This document shows positions 26,990-36,469 of a stretch of 64,000 nt of DNA, in pieces; within the stretch, counting starts at the first letter, position 1, and each line of letters begins with the position of its first letter. The notes below the pieces were generated by a model. It was not told the DNA's origin and made no database searches. It saw nothing but the letters and a program-made list of their open reading frames with translations. A program made the translations under genes and the position numbers. This DNA comes from Mucilaginibacter rigui (lineage in GTDB: Bacteria; Bacteroidota; Bacteroidia; Sphingobacteriales; Sphingobacteriaceae), in the NCBI RefSeq assembly GCF_014773275.1, contig NZ_JACWMW010000002.1, positions 868,001-932,000 on the forward strand, read 5' to 3'.

Positions 26990-29443
26990 ATGCCTGAATT
27001 TTATCGCGATCACATTTTTTTAAATGAGAATACATTAGCCCTACCCTATACTTCGATAAATCAGGGACGCAGTATCGTTATTCCACGTACGAATATTGAC
27101 CGTGTTGAGCAGGGCAACCGGGTAAGGGAAGAAGTTACCGCAGCAGTGGCGGCTTTCACCCAGGGCGCCCCGAATGATGACTTTGTTTATATTGTATTCA
27201 AATCTGTACCGGGCTTTTTTCTTGATCTTGAAAAATTCGACAAAGGCAACTTCAGGTTGGCTTCTTACCGCAAGACAAATAGCGACCCAGGTGACGAAAC
27301 TTACGAAGCAACCGTCTATTTAAACCGTAAGGCAATAGGCCAATTCTTAACCAAAGTCGAGCAATATATTACACTGAACACAATTGGAGGCAATCCCCGT
27401 CATCAATCCCTTTTGGCGAATCTTGACCAAATTAGGGTAGCCACGCTGGAAAGTTTCTGGCAGGAGCCTGAGTTAGCTTTTCCAGCAAACGGTGAAGTGG
27501 TTTGGTGGGAGATTTGGTTAAACCGCGATCAAGAGAAGGCGGTTGAAGATCAGTTGGCCCCAGTTTTCGAGTTGCTAGAAGTGGCTGATATTCAAGTGGG
27601 GAGCAACCGTTGGCTGGCGTTTCCTGAGAATTTAGTCTTTTTAGTTAAAGGTACAGCCGAGCAACTGGGTGCAACTGTACTTTATACCGACCGGTTGGCC
27701 GAACTGCGTAAACCACGCGAAACAGCAGAGTATTTTACTTACCTGGATAAACCTGAACAGGCCGATTGGATTGCCGATTTGATCGGAAGGTTGGACTTGA
27801 GTAACCAGAATAGCGCGATAGCGCTATGTTTGTTGGATACCGGTATCAATATCGGTCATCCCTTGTTAAGCGGGGTCATCCCGCAAAATCACCTTGATGC
27901 GATTGAACCGCATTGGGACAGATTGGATACACATGCCCAAGGGCATGGTACGCCAATGGCCGGCCTTGCCGTTTATGGCGATTTGTCAGAAGTGCTGCCG
28001 TTCAACAATCCAGTTAGGATTTATCACCATATCGAAAGTATAAAGATCATAGAGCGCAACCAGCCCAATAACCCGGAATTGTATGGTGCTATTACTCAAG
28101 AAGCTGTAGCAAGGGCAGAGATCATTAACCCGGATTTTAAGCGAATAGTCTGTATGGCAGTTACCTCTGCCGACCTTGTTCACCTTGGTCAGCCATCATC
28201 CTGGTCTGCCGCTATCGATCAACTAAGTTTTGGCGCAATAGGAGAACCCAATGAAACCACTTTGTTTTTTATATCCGGTGGCAATCTGCCTTTATTAGCG
28301 AGGATAGATTTTCCGATAGCAAATGATACGGCTTCAATCGAAGACCCGGCGCAATCTTTTAATGCAGTAACTGTGGGTGCGTATACGATCAAAGATCAAA
28401 TAGACCTTCAACAGTTTCCAAATGCTTTAGTTGTTGCCCAACACGGGGAAATGTCACCGTCTAATACGACTTCGATGTTATGGGTACAAGAATGGCCGCG
28501 TAAACCCGATATCGTTATGGAAGGTGGTAACCATGGCATCCATAATGGCTCTCTCATTGACCCGGACTCGCTGCAATTATTATCGACAGGCAAAGGGGGA
28601 TTAGGCCGTCCTTGGTTTACCGCCTTTGGCGACACCAGCGCGGCTACAGCCCTTGCCAGTAAATTCGGCGCAGAACTTTATTATTATTATCCGCAATATT
28701 GGCCCGAAACCATTCGCGCTTTAATGGTTCACTCCGCTGACTGGACACCAGCAATGTTAGGAGGCCATCAAATACATGAACTTACGCCAACACAAAAATT
28801 GAAACTGTTGGCTACAGTTGGTTACGGTGTGCCCAATTTTCAACGGGCCAGGTATAGCGCCAGTAATTCCCTGTCGCTGATTATCCAGCGCAGTCTAAAA
28901 CCTTATAAGTTTGAGGAGAGCCGAGTGAAAACTAACGATTTTCATATCATCGATCTGCCCTGGCCGGTAGAGGCCTTGCAGGATATGCTGGCGACACCTG
29001 TGCAACTAAAAGTTACCCTTTCCTATTTTATCGAACCTAATCCGGGCAACAAGCAATATGAAATGGCGTCCAGTTATCGCTCCCATGGGCTGCGTTTTAA
29101 AATGATTGATACGTATGAAAGCGACGAAGCATTTGCTGCCAGGATCAGTAAAGAATCAAGGGATGATGACTATCTGGCTGAAGGTGGGGAACATTGGATT
29201 TTAGGTAATCAAATCCGGGATAAAGGATCAGTTCATAAAGATATTTGGCATTCAACAGCGGCCGACCTGGCGACCAGGCGTAAAATAGCCGTTTATTCGG
29301 TTGGTGGATGGTGGAAGAACCGCAAGGCTTTGGCACGCTATGACCATTCCATACGTTACAGCTTAGTTGTAACCATTGATACGCCTGACAATGGCATAGA
29401 TATCTATACGCCTGTATTAATTAGTATTGATATTGAACCTTAA
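26990..29443 (+). CDS. ietS: IetS-like subtilisin (S8) protease
   Basis: 817 residues, cytoplasmic (no signal peptide). The N-terminal 270 residues are family-specific. The S8 catalytic domain has an intact triad: D283 in 'ALCLLDTGINIGHPLL', H319 in 'THAQGHGTPMAGLAVYG' and S550 in 'FGDTSAATALASKFGAEL'. The oxyanion region 'LFFISGGNLPL' lies between the last two. The C-terminal 200 residues form a beta-rich domain ('LKVTLSYFIEPNPGNKQYEM', 'RYSLVVTIDTPDNGIDIYTP'). Known partner logic: the S8 protein is the toxic effector and the adjacent AAA ATPase its controller. The genes are tightly coupled, and a DUF2971 gene follows after 66 bases on the same strand. Confidence 0.82.
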   Translation: MPEFYRDHIFLNENTLALPYTSINQGRSIVIPRTNIDRVEQGNRVREEVTAAVAAFTQGAPNDDFVYIVFKSVPGFFLDLEKFDKGNFRLASYRKTNSDPGDETYEATVYLNRKAIGQFLTKVEQYITLNTIGGNPRHQSLLANLDQIRVATLESFWQEPELAFPANGEVVWWEIWLNRDQEKAVEDQLAPVFELLEVADIQVGSNRWLAFPENLVFLVKGTAEQLGATVLYTDRLAELRKPRETAEYFTYLDKPEQADWIADLIGRLDLSNQNSAIALCLLDTGINIGHPLLSGVIPQNHLDAIEPHWDRLDTHAQGHGTPMAGLAVYGDLSEVLPFNNPVRIYHHIESIKIIERNQPNNPELYGAITQEAVARAEIINPDFKRIVCMAVTSADLVHLGQPSSWSAAIDQLSFGAIGEPNETTLFFISGGNLPLLARIDFPIANDTASIEDPAQSFNAVTVGAYTIKDQIDLQQFPNALVVAQHGEMSPSNTTSMLWVQEWPRKPDIVMEGGNHGIHNGSLIDPDSLQLLSTGKGGLGRPWFTAFGDTSAATALASKFGAELYYYYPQYWPETIRALMVHSADWTPAMLGGHQIHELTPTQKLKLLATVGYGVPNFQRARYSASNSLSLIIQRSLKPYKFEESRVKTNDFHIIDLPWPVEALQDMLATPVQLKVTLSYFIEPNPGNKQYEMASSYRSHGLRFKMIDTYESDEAFAARISKESRDDDYLAEGGEHWILGNQIRDKGSVHKDIWHSTAADLATRRKIAVYSVGGWWKNRKALARYDHSIRYSLVVTIDTPDNGIDIYTPVLISIDIEP

Positions 29444-29509
29444 ATCACTTCTAACAGAATCTTACCCAATTGCTGAGATTACCGAAATTAAAAGGAATTT
29501 TCATTAATA

Positions 29510-30289
29510 ATGATGACAGAGCTAAAAATTGATGATTTAAAGACCATATCCAGTCAAAATTTAAATGCGGCGTTAAATAATAAGATACTTTACAAATACG
29601 CCAGTTTCTCAACAGCATCAAAGTTTATCATAGACGAAAAGACGTTAAAATTTACGAGCCCTTTAGATTTTAACGATCCTTTTGATTGCAATGAGGATAT
29701 TTTGAACGTGAATATCGATTCTGCTCGTTTAGAAGAGTACGCACAAAGCTCGGGCAGGGAATATAATCGTCGGCAGCGTAGGGAACTGATAAGAACAGCG
29801 AAAAAAAAATATTCTTACGCTGATGTCATGAAAGCGGAAAAGAAGAAATTTAAAATATGTTGTTTCTCCACAAAGAAAGATGATACACTTATGTGGTCGC
29901 ACTATGGCGATATGCATAAAGGAATTTGTTGCGGATTCGAGTTGCCACTTATTTCCGACACTTATAGTTTATATCCTGTTAATTATATATCAAAAATTGA
30001 AAAACTTAATGGTCTTATCCCTACAAGTGATATATTCCATTACTGGTTAACGAGAAAATCCTCTTGTTGGGAGTATGAATCTGAAATACGAGCTATTGGC
30101 AGAGACTTGCCGGATAAAGTTAATTTTGAACCTGAGCAACTAAGAGAAATAGTTTTTGGTTGCAAGGTAAAGGATAGGGATATAGAAATGCAAATTAAAG
30201 CTGTAAAAAAGTCCCGTTATAAGTGGATAACCTTCAAAAAAATGCAAATTGACAAATCTACCTTCGGATTAAGAACCGTCAATTTATAA
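29510..30289 (+). CDS. DUF2971 protein
   Basis: The 259-residue protein shows the DUF2971 hallmarks: 'LYKYASFSTASKFIIDEKTL' followed by 'KFTSPLDFNDPFDCNED' at the N-terminus, and 'ICCFSTKKDDTLMWSHYGDM' with 'HKGICCGFEL' in the middle. 'WEYESEIRAIG' and 'LREIVFGCKVKDRDIEM' follow in the C-terminal half. The biochemical function of this family is unknown; members are frequent in accessory and defence islands. ATG ATG at the start leaves the first residue uncertain. It could be part of one transcript with the IetAS-like pair, but the 66-base gap allows its own promoter. Confidence 0.8.
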   Translation: MMTELKIDDLKTISSQNLNAALNNKILYKYASFSTASKFIIDEKTLKFTSPLDFNDPFDCNEDILNVNIDSARLEEYAQSSGREYNRRQRRELIRTAKKKYSYADVMKAEKKKFKICCFSTKKDDTLMWSHYGDMHKGICCGFELPLISDTYSLYPVNYISKIEKLNGLIPTSDIFHYWLTRKSSCWEYESEIRAIGRDLPDKVNFEPEQLREIVFGCKVKDRDIEMQIKAVKKSRYKWITFKKMQIDKSTFGLRTVNL

Positions 30290-30314
30290 TCAACTATAAG
30301 AAAAATAATTGCTC

Positions 30315-30938
30315 ATGAAAGTTCCGGAAATGCCCAATGATTATGTGACTTTTCTAATCAATAAAATCGGTTTGACAGGCGAAGCAAAATATGTTGACGT
30401 TTTGGCGACTCCTTCTGGAGAAGAAAATGAGTGTTTTGAAAATGTAGGAAACAAGGTAGTTAGTGAAGGAGGGCAACGTATAATTGGCTGGCAAATTTGG
30501 GAAACTCCCTACATGATTGAGGCGGAATTACATGCTGTTTGGCTTACACCCTCAGGTGCCTTTTTTGATGTTACCCCAAGAAAACACTTGTTAAACAACA
30601 TTTTATTTATTGCCGATCCTAATTTCAAATACGATGGTTTTCAGCGAGATAATATAAGAATCAATAAAACTGGCAATCTTTTAGTTGACGATTACATCAA
30701 ATTAGCCATGGCAAAATTTATGCTAATGAATAAGGGTGAGAAAGCCCGTCAAACGGGCTTAGTATCATTTATAGGTTCTGACGCCAATAATTGGGCATCG
30801 ATAAATAATCTAATGGTTGAAATCGAAAACATGTTGCAAAAGGGACAAACGAGAAATTCCGTCTGTTTTTGCTCTTCGGGGAAAAAATACAAACAGTGTC
30901 ATGGACAGGATCTCTCTTTTAAACTTGAATTGATATAA
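30315..30938 (+). CDS. SEC-C motif protein of unknown function
   Basis: I use the ATG at 30315 (MKVPEMPNDYVTFLINKIGL) rather than the upstream TTG, giving 207 residues. The N-terminal 130 residues are unrecognised ('GGQRIIGWQIWETPYMIEAE', 'GAFFDVTPRKHLLNNILFI'). The C-terminus carries a SEC-C zinc motif, 'CFCSSGKKYKQCHG', of the type found at the end of SecA and in many accessory proteins. It is 25 bases after the DUF2971 gene, so they are probably co-transcribed. It could be an adaptor binding a nucleic acid or protein partner. Confidence 0.72.
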   Translation: MKVPEMPNDYVTFLINKIGLTGEAKYVDVLATPSGEENECFENVGNKVVSEGGQRIIGWQIWETPYMIEAELHAVWLTPSGAFFDVTPRKHLLNNILFIADPNFKYDGFQRDNIRINKTGNLLVDDYIKLAMAKFMLMNKGEKARQTGLVSFIGSDANNWASINNLMVEIENMLQKGQTRNSVCFCSSGKKYKQCHGQDLSFKLELI

Positions 30939-31065
30939 TCAAAAACTTATGAAATACGTTTGATATCGGTTGTCCGGCGTGATTTACGTCGTTAAGAAAC
31001 ATTATTAAATGTTAATATTCAAAATACTTACAATTAATCCTGGGCTGGAGTATTATACTTAAAGC

Positions 31066-31081
31066 TATACTAAAAAGTATA
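31066..31081. terminator. Small hairpin between convergent genes
   Basis: TATACT, AAAA, AGTATA sits between the SEC-C gene and the oppositely directed membrane protein gene. It is short and A/T-rich, so a weak terminator at best. Confidence 0.3.
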
Positions 31082-31101
31082 AACTGTCAGTAACGATTTA
31101 A

Positions 31102-31836
31102 TTAATGCGCTTCATGCTCCTCAAAGGTTTTCAGTCCCAAAAGTTGGTCAATAGTAGTAAATAAGCAGGGTAACATCTCATTGCAATATCTTTCCAAATC
31201 TTCCTCGCTATTTGCTGTTGAACCATGAATGAACTTGCTACGAATCGTTGCTGTTGTGTTTTTATCTATCAACTTGGCGATTATTGGCAAATGAATATTT
31301 AAGTCATGTTGCAATTCGGCCATCATTACCGGTCGTAAGAGACGGTCCAAAAATGCCGAGGCTTGTGAAACTGACTCTTCTTCAGGGACTAAATCATTAA
31401 TGCTAAATTTTATCTGCTCCAAGATTTCATTAAGTTGGTATTTGCCAGTAAGGTCATAAGCAAAAAAGGGGTCGATTTCTGAAAAATCACGTATGATGTC
31501 ATTAATGTTTTGTTCCAGCCGTACAGTTTGTGGTTGATTAATTACCATTTTTTTTAGACCTGATGAAATCATTGTTTCAACTTTGTTTACTTCGTCATTT
31601 TGCATTTCGGGATAGCGAGAGGCAATTGCGGCCGTCATTCTTTCGACATATTTACCGCTTAACGTTTCAGCGCTTATGACTTTATCAACCCAATTTTTTA
31701 ATTCAAGCATATTGTAAAGCAAACGCCTTAATCTTTTTCGTTCCTGTTTCTTTTCTTCTGATTTCACATTTAGCCGGCCAATGAACAAGCCGAGTAACCC
31801 TGCTACTACTGCGGTAAAAATTGGTATGTATATCAT
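31102..31836 (-). CDS. Membrane-anchored helical protein, unknown
   Basis: From the ATG at 31836 (MIYIPIFTAVVAGLLGLFIG) the product is 244 residues. One N-terminal transmembrane helix is followed by the basic coiled coil 'KSEEKKQERKRLRRLLYNML'. The rest is predicted helical and cytoplasmic, acidic at the end. No family recognised. The layout (short anchor, coiled coil, helical body) is seen in small phage-defence and stress proteins, but nothing here decides that. Confidence 0.6.
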   Translation of the reverse strand: MIYIPIFTAVVAGLLGLFIGRLNVKSEEKKQERKRLRRLLYNMLELKNWVDKVISAETLSGKYVERMTAAIASRYPEMQNDEVNKVETMISSGLKKMVINQPQTVRLEQNINDIIRDFSEIDPFFAYDLTGKYQLNEILEQIKFSINDLVPEEESVSQASAFLDRLLRPVMMAELQHDLNIHLPIIAKLIDKNTTATIRSKFIHGSTANSEEDLERYCNEMLPCLFTTIDQLLGLKTFEEHEAH

Positions 31837-32130
31837 TCTGTAATTTAGGTTGGGTAATATAAGCAATACCCTTCGTTCAAGTCAGGAATTCAAAAGAAAA
31901 TGGATTTTATTCTTCAGTTGCTGACTGGGCAGTGGGAAGGACCGGTTGAATAAATTTGTATTTTATATGGCGTAAAGCGTTTAATTCATGCCGCTTTAAT
32001 ATTGTCGGACGCTTGATTTTAGCAACAATTGTCAATCAGGTATATTGGAATGATTTTCTTTTTTGCCAGTAATCGAATTGTTCAGAGATGTGATGATGGG
32101 TGAGCTAATTTGCTCCGAATTGCAGCTTCG

Positions 32131-32481
32131 CTATTTATCATTTAGGCCTAACATAATTTTCTGAAACGTGCTAAACTCAAAGGGTTTCAGCAAAAATCCG
32201 GCAACATGCATCTTGTTAGCCTCCTGCCTGTATGATGAGTCTATTGTGTTAACCACAACCTTAATATGATCAGGTAATTGCTCGATAACATCGAAGCCGG
32301 ATAAGTCAGGCATATTAATGTCAGTAAAAACAAGATCCACATTATTTAAATCATGGATTTCCGATAAAGCCAACTTTGCATTCAGGTTACTTCCGACAAC
32401 ATCAAAACCCTTTATTCGGCTTATGTAATCAGTTAGCAAACGGATAGCATGTGGTTCATCGTCTATGAGATAGCAATTCAT
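32131..32481 (-). CDS. Stand-alone response-regulator receiver domain
   Basis: The 116 residues form a complete CheY-like fold: acidic pocket 'LIDDEPHAIRLL' (D7, D8), phospho-acceptor D54 in 'DLVFTDINMPDLSG', a Thr/Ser region 'VVNTIDSSYRQEANK' and the conserved Lys in 'GFLLKPFEF'. The sequence resembles receivers of LytTR-type regulators, but the LytTR output domain is absent and no histidine kinase is nearby. It may be a phosphate sink, or a gene that lost its output domain by a stop at 32131. Confidence 0.85.
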   Translation of the reverse strand: MNCYLIDDEPHAIRLLTDYISRIKGFDVVGSNLNAKLALSEIHDLNNVDLVFTDINMPDLSGFDVIEQLPDHIKVVVNTIDSSYRQEANKMHVAGFLLKPFEFSTFQKIMLGLNDK

Positions 32482-32767
32482 ATAGCTAAAGATAAAGAAA
32501 TGCTGATTAAAACAGTAGCAGCGGTCTAATTCAATCCGTATATCCCAGCCTTATTTAATGCAATTTAGCGGGACAATAAGCCGTTAGTCTTGTGCGGAAA
32601 TCAAAATATGATATCATTCCCCCCGCGATTTCGTTAATGAACGATATGTCGCATTTTAATTTGCTATTACTTAATTACTAAGCTGTTTATAATCAATTAT
32701 TTGCGAGTTGGTTTAACAATTGATATAGGTTATAAGAAATTACCTCACTTTTATAATTAACTCGACA

Positions 32768-33166
32768 ATGACAGATGAACAAAAAAACAAAGCGTTAGTG
32801 CTTGAAGCATTTGACGCTGCTTTTAACAAACGCGATGATAATGCCTATCAGCGTTACTGGTCGCCGGCTTATATCCAACATAGCGCGCACATTCCTCCGG
32901 GACGCGAAGGGCTAAGGAATCTAATCGTTCAATGTCCTCCAGATTTAAAGTATGAGCACAGCCTGATTATGGCAGAAGGTGACTTTGTGATGGTTCATGG
33001 ACGTTTTTCAAATAACGGACTACCAAAAGCTTGGGTTACACTGGATATAGTTCGGGTTGAAAATGGGCTGCTTGCGGAACACTGGGACGTGATACAGGAT
33101 GAGGCTAACGAGACGGAGTCGAAAAGTGGCCTTCCAATGTTTGGTAATGAATTTAGCCGAGTCTGA
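32768..33166 (+). CDS. SnoaL-like (NTF2-fold) protein
   Basis: 132 residues with the pattern of SnoaL-like proteins: 'ALVLEAFDAAFNKRDDNAYQ', 'RYWSPAYIQHSAHIPPGREG', 'DFVMVHGRFS', 'DIVRVENGLLAEHWDVIQDE'. These small cone-shaped proteins bind or convert small hydrophobic ligands, and many have no known reaction. It stands alone between opposite-strand genes. The ATG follows an A/T-rich region without a clear SD. Confidence 0.85.
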   Translation: MTDEQKNKALVLEAFDAAFNKRDDNAYQRYWSPAYIQHSAHIPPGREGLRNLIVQCPPDLKYEHSLIMAEGDFVMVHGRFSNNGLPKAWVTLDIVRVENGLLAEHWDVIQDEANETESKSGLPMFGNEFSRV

Positions 33167-33389
33167 TCGGATCTAATAAAAACATCAATCGATTAATGTC
33201 AGGGGAACTCATAGCAAATTCATGTTGTGAGTTCTTTTTACGCAATTTTTTTCCTTTAGCGATAGTTAAAGGAGGATACTACCACGTGGGAGGCCGTCCG
33301 ATTTTATGCCTTCAGTATGATATGCCTTCGGTCGTTAAAAGGATAACTTAAATAGATATAGCACAATAAATTTAAATATGCGGAACTGA

Positions 33390-33989
33390 CTAAAAAAGTG
33401 TCAGCTGCGTACTATCAATTTCGTATTTAGCAATACTTTTCAAAGTTCCCTGAATTATTGGTTGTTTGTAGTTGGAAGTATCAGAATGGCCTAACTTTTC
33501 GCTCATCAAATTCTTCAGTTCAGCTATACCAATTTTTACAGCATTTTCTCGACTTTTAAATTGTTTGCCGTAAACAGAAAGACCACAACCACCACCTGCG
33601 GTGCCAAAATTGTAGCTTAATGCATAAGTCCATACATTGGTAATTCCTTTGCCGATCTTCAATGTGCTATATTCACCATACTTTGCACAATTTCCGAATA
33701 TTAACTCTTCCTGAAATAAAAACTCAGGCCTTTTAAACCAACCATACTGATCGAAAGAAATTTCGGTAAAACCGAATTCCAGTCCCTTGCGATAAGCATA
33801 AATGTTCATGATAATGCTTCTGAAACAATCGCCGAATTTATTGAACCAATTCAACAACGCTGCATCCCCTGCTATCGTCGCAGCAAGGATTTCGTCGAGA
33901 ATTGCGGGTTCGTAATGGGTTAAGCGATGTTCGTCCCGGTAGTTGATGATCTGTTCTTTTGAATCTACATTTAAAATAAGCTTTTCCAT
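33390..33989 (-). CDS. Unknown protein ending in a clamp-binding-like motif
   Basis: The ATG at 33989 (MEKLILNVDSKEQIINYRDE) is preferred; the frame is open to 34049. The 199-residue protein has no membrane segment and is not a family I know. Visible parts are 'AILDEILAATIAGDAALLNW', a glycine-rich 'YNFGTAGGGCGLSVYGKQFK' and a helical C-terminal third. The last six residues are TQLTLF, matching the QL[SDT]LF peptide that docks proteins onto the bacterial DNA polymerase sliding clamp. That suggests a role at replication or repair sites. Confidence 0.6.
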   Translation of the reverse strand: MEKLILNVDSKEQIINYRDEHRLTHYEPAILDEILAATIAGDAALLNWFNKFGDCFRSIIMNIYAYRKGLEFGFTEISFDQYGWFKRPEFLFQEELIFGNCAKYGEYSTLKIGKGITNVWTYALSYNFGTAGGGCGLSVYGKQFKSRENAVKIGIAELKNLMSEKLGHSDTSNYKQPIIQGTLKSIAKYEIDSTQLTLF

Positions 33990-34212
33990 ATCATTATTTT
34001 TTATGCAGGAATAAAGCAGAAGGAATGAGCTGTCAGGGGCCACGGACAACCGTGGTTTATATACCCTTGACTGCTCAGGAAGTGCTTTACCTTAGCATGA
34101 AAAAATGATGATATGGCGATGCTTGAAGTATCGAAAAACAGAGTAAATACGGGGCGATTAAATAGATTCTCTGATAGGAATTGAGAATTGGATGTTTAAG
34201 GGTAGCATACGT

Positions 34213-34506
34213 TTAAGGTAAGCTGTTAATATAAGCGTTAATGCGAACTACGTCTTTATCTATGCGCTTTTTCGCGCTCTCATTATCGATCAGTGTCGAA
34301 TGATTATCATACTGCGCTTTAAGCGTTAATGGTTCGTGCTCTCTACTGTAAAGATTCACTGTTCCGCTGAAATCAGACCCCTGCGCGGTAAACTCCAGAG
34401 AAATAACGGAGGTCATTGTAACTGGGGCTCCCAGGCTCACATACTTTACTTCTTCGGAGTTTAATAGCTGACTGTTAATTATTGAAATTACTTCGTTTCT
34501 GTTCAT
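34213..34506 (-). CDS. Small unknown protein next to the HEPN-like gene
   Basis: The frame is open from 34560, which would overlap the upstream gene by 20 bases. The internal ATG at 34506 (MNRNEVISIINSQLLNSEEV) gives 97 residues and a clean 34-base gap. The sequence is alpha then beta, with a basic end ('AKKRIDKDVVRINAYINSL'). No motif recognised. It is the last gene of a possible three-gene unit with the Rieske-like and HEPN-like genes. Confidence 0.5.
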   Translation of the reverse strand: MNRNEVISIINSQLLNSEEVKYVSLGAPVTMTSVISLEFTAQGSDFSGTVNLYSREHEPLTLKAQYDNHSTLIDNESAKKRIDKDVVRINAYINSLP

Positions 34507-34540
34507 TGTTTTATTTAAAACGGTTAATGACCAATTTACT

Positions 34541-36469
34541 TTACCTGACTTCTGTGACAAGGGTATTATAATGCTTTTTTAAAATAGCATCATCTCTTAG
34601 TTTTAACATTATAAGGATAAACGTTCTAAGAAAATATAAATAGTCCTTTTCCTGCTGTTGTGCATCCCGATTATTTGTCCCGTGCAGATATTTGTTTCTT
34701 AAATCCTTTGAGTTGGTAAACTCTTTTTTATTGAGGTAGAAATTAAGATAGCTGACTTCTGCGGTGGTAAACAGCATTTTCGAAATTGATAAATAGCCTT
34801 CATCAATTAGTCGATCGACCTGCGCGCGGAAAGTGGAATGAAAGTGCCAGTAACTAATATTGCCGTTTTTTCGCAGTTTTCCTGCAACAATTACTTTCGG
34901 AATGTCTATAATTTCGATTTCCCCATCATCTTTTATATTGATGTCGCCAGCTTGCACTACTTGTTGCAAATAAGGCACCTGGTATTCTTCAAAATCTGAT
35001 TGGTAAACTTTTCCTTCACGAAATCTTTGAATAAGAGGCTTTCGCTTATTTGAATCCCCACGGTTTGCGAGGATACTCATCTCATCAAAAAACCAATGTC
35101 CTATAATTCCTATTGATTCATGCGTTGAGAAAATATACTTTTTATCAAGTAAGCTTGGAATTTCACTATAATTTAACGGGCTGGAATCTATCTGTAGTAA
35201 CTCATGATTAATGCTGCCATCAAGTACGAAGTTTTTGTATTGTTTTAAGAGGTATTCCATTTCCGGGGCCAAAAGCCTGATTTTGTCTGAGCTGCTTAAA
35301 TTTGCATCCGGCATGTTAAATGTGAGTTCTTCAATGTTAAAATAATCTGTAAAGAAAGTTTTTAAAAAGCTTTCTAATAATGCCTCAATCGAACGGCCTT
35401 TTACTCGAAGGTAATCCCATAACACCCCAAGTTGTGCCAGGGATAGCATGTCTTTCTTTGTGAAGATAAACCCTTTTTGAAATTCATTTTTTGATTTCAT
35501 GAAGATCTTCTCAAGGACGTCCATTTCTAAATCTTTATTGATCAGCGTTATAAATGCTTCCTCATCGGTGTACACAAACACGTCGTTAAAAACACTAAAT
35601 AATTTGAGATCCGTTTCGATTGAATCGAAGAAACGTCCCCCGTAAACCGCTCTCGTGTGATTGTCATCGTTGGTGAAAACGACAGGCTCCTCCTGATTAG
35701 GATTCCAGGTTGCCGAAACAGACATTTTCATGGAATTTTCTTCCGTCAGTATTTTATCCGTAATGATTTTTGCAGTTTGCCTTGCCTTAAGCAATAGTTT
35801 TGGGGGCAGCTTTAGCTCTTTTGAGTTACGCGCTAATTCCACGTAGTTAAGATTTGGCTCGGGTGAGTCAAGGTAAGTGCTGATGATAGTTTGTTTATCC
35901 GCTTCAGTAAGGCTTTTCGGAAAAATGTAGTTACTTGGATCTGTTTGTTTTTCTTCATAGTGCGAGAGCAACAATTCTGCGCTTTCTTCGCACGATAGTA
36001 AAAATTGCCGAAGCTCAGTATTATAATAGTTTACCAGTTGTTTAAGCGGTAAGACGTAGCGGATGTGACGCGGGTGCGCTGCTAATATTTCTTCGAAAAC
36101 AGCACGGTCGATCCTTTTATAGACCTCAAAATATTGAAATAGTTCCCAAAAGTTTTCCCTGTTGCTGAAATCCAATTGATCAACTTCATTAAGCAATTGT
36201 TCCTGAGGAAGGTTAAAGAGAAATGATCTAATTTGGTTAAGTGCAGCTTTAACAATTTTCAAAAAAACGGTTTTTTGCTCCGCTGTCCAGATTTCCAAAA
36301 AAAGATCGTGTTCGAAATACTGGTGAATATGATGGAATTCTAATAATGAATTCAGATCCATTGCAGCAAAATCGTGCTGAAGATTAAGAAGTTTCTCTGC
36401 CTGTACCAACATGGAGTGTCCGGCTAAATCAGGTTTGGAAAAAAAAGTTACCTGGTCAATCCTGCTCAT
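34541..36469 (-). CDS. Large unknown protein with C-terminal HEPN-type Rx4H motif
   Basis: 642 residues, soluble, Leu/Phe-rich and mainly helical. The C-terminal 60 residues read 'NSKDLRNKYLHGTNNRDAQQ' followed by 'LYFLRTFILIMLKLRDDAIL'. 'RNKYLHG' (R591, H596) fits the Rx4-6H active-site pattern of HEPN ribonucleases and its usual setting, LRN-x2-xHG before a long helix. The middle has 'VVFTNDDNHTRAVYGGRFFD' and 'EIEIIDIPKVIVAGKLRKNG', possibly a beta-rich sensor part. The ATG overlaps the stop of the Rieske-like gene by 4 bases, so the two are translationally coupled. An RNase-based defence role is inference. Confidence 0.6.
   Translation of the reverse strand: MSRIDQVTFFSKPDLAGHSMLVQAEKLLNLQHDFAAMDLNSLLEFHHIHQYFEHDLFLEIWTAEQKTVFLKIVKAALNQIRSFLFNLPQEQLLNEVDQLDFSNRENFWELFQYFEVYKRIDRAVFEEILAAHPRHIRYVLPLKQLVNYYNTELRQFLLSCEESAELLLSHYEEKQTDPSNYIFPKSLTEADKQTIISTYLDSPEPNLNYVELARNSKELKLPPKLLLKARQTAKIITDKILTEENSMKMSVSATWNPNQEEPVVFTNDDNHTRAVYGGRFFDSIETDLKLFSVFNDVFVYTDEEAFITLINKDLEMDVLEKIFMKSKNEFQKGFIFTKKDMLSLAQLGVLWDYLRVKGRSIEALLESFLKTFFTDYFNIEELTFNMPDANLSSSDKIRLLAPEMEYLLKQYKNFVLDGSINHELLQIDSSPLNYSEIPSLLDKKYIFSTHESIGIIGHWFFDEMSILANRGDSNKRKPLIQRFREGKVYQSDFEEYQVPYLQQVVQAGDINIKDDGEIEIIDIPKVIVAGKLRKNGNISYWHFHSTFRAQVDRLIDEGYLSISKMLFTTAEVSYLNFYLNKKEFTNSKDLRNKYLHGTNNRDAQQQEKDYLYFLRTFILIMLKLRDDAILKKHYNTLVTEVR

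Noticed and set aside
31021..31101. A/T-rich repeats near 31.05 kb considered as a CRISPR or att remnant
   Set aside because: Only one short palindrome is present, with no spacer-repeat pattern.
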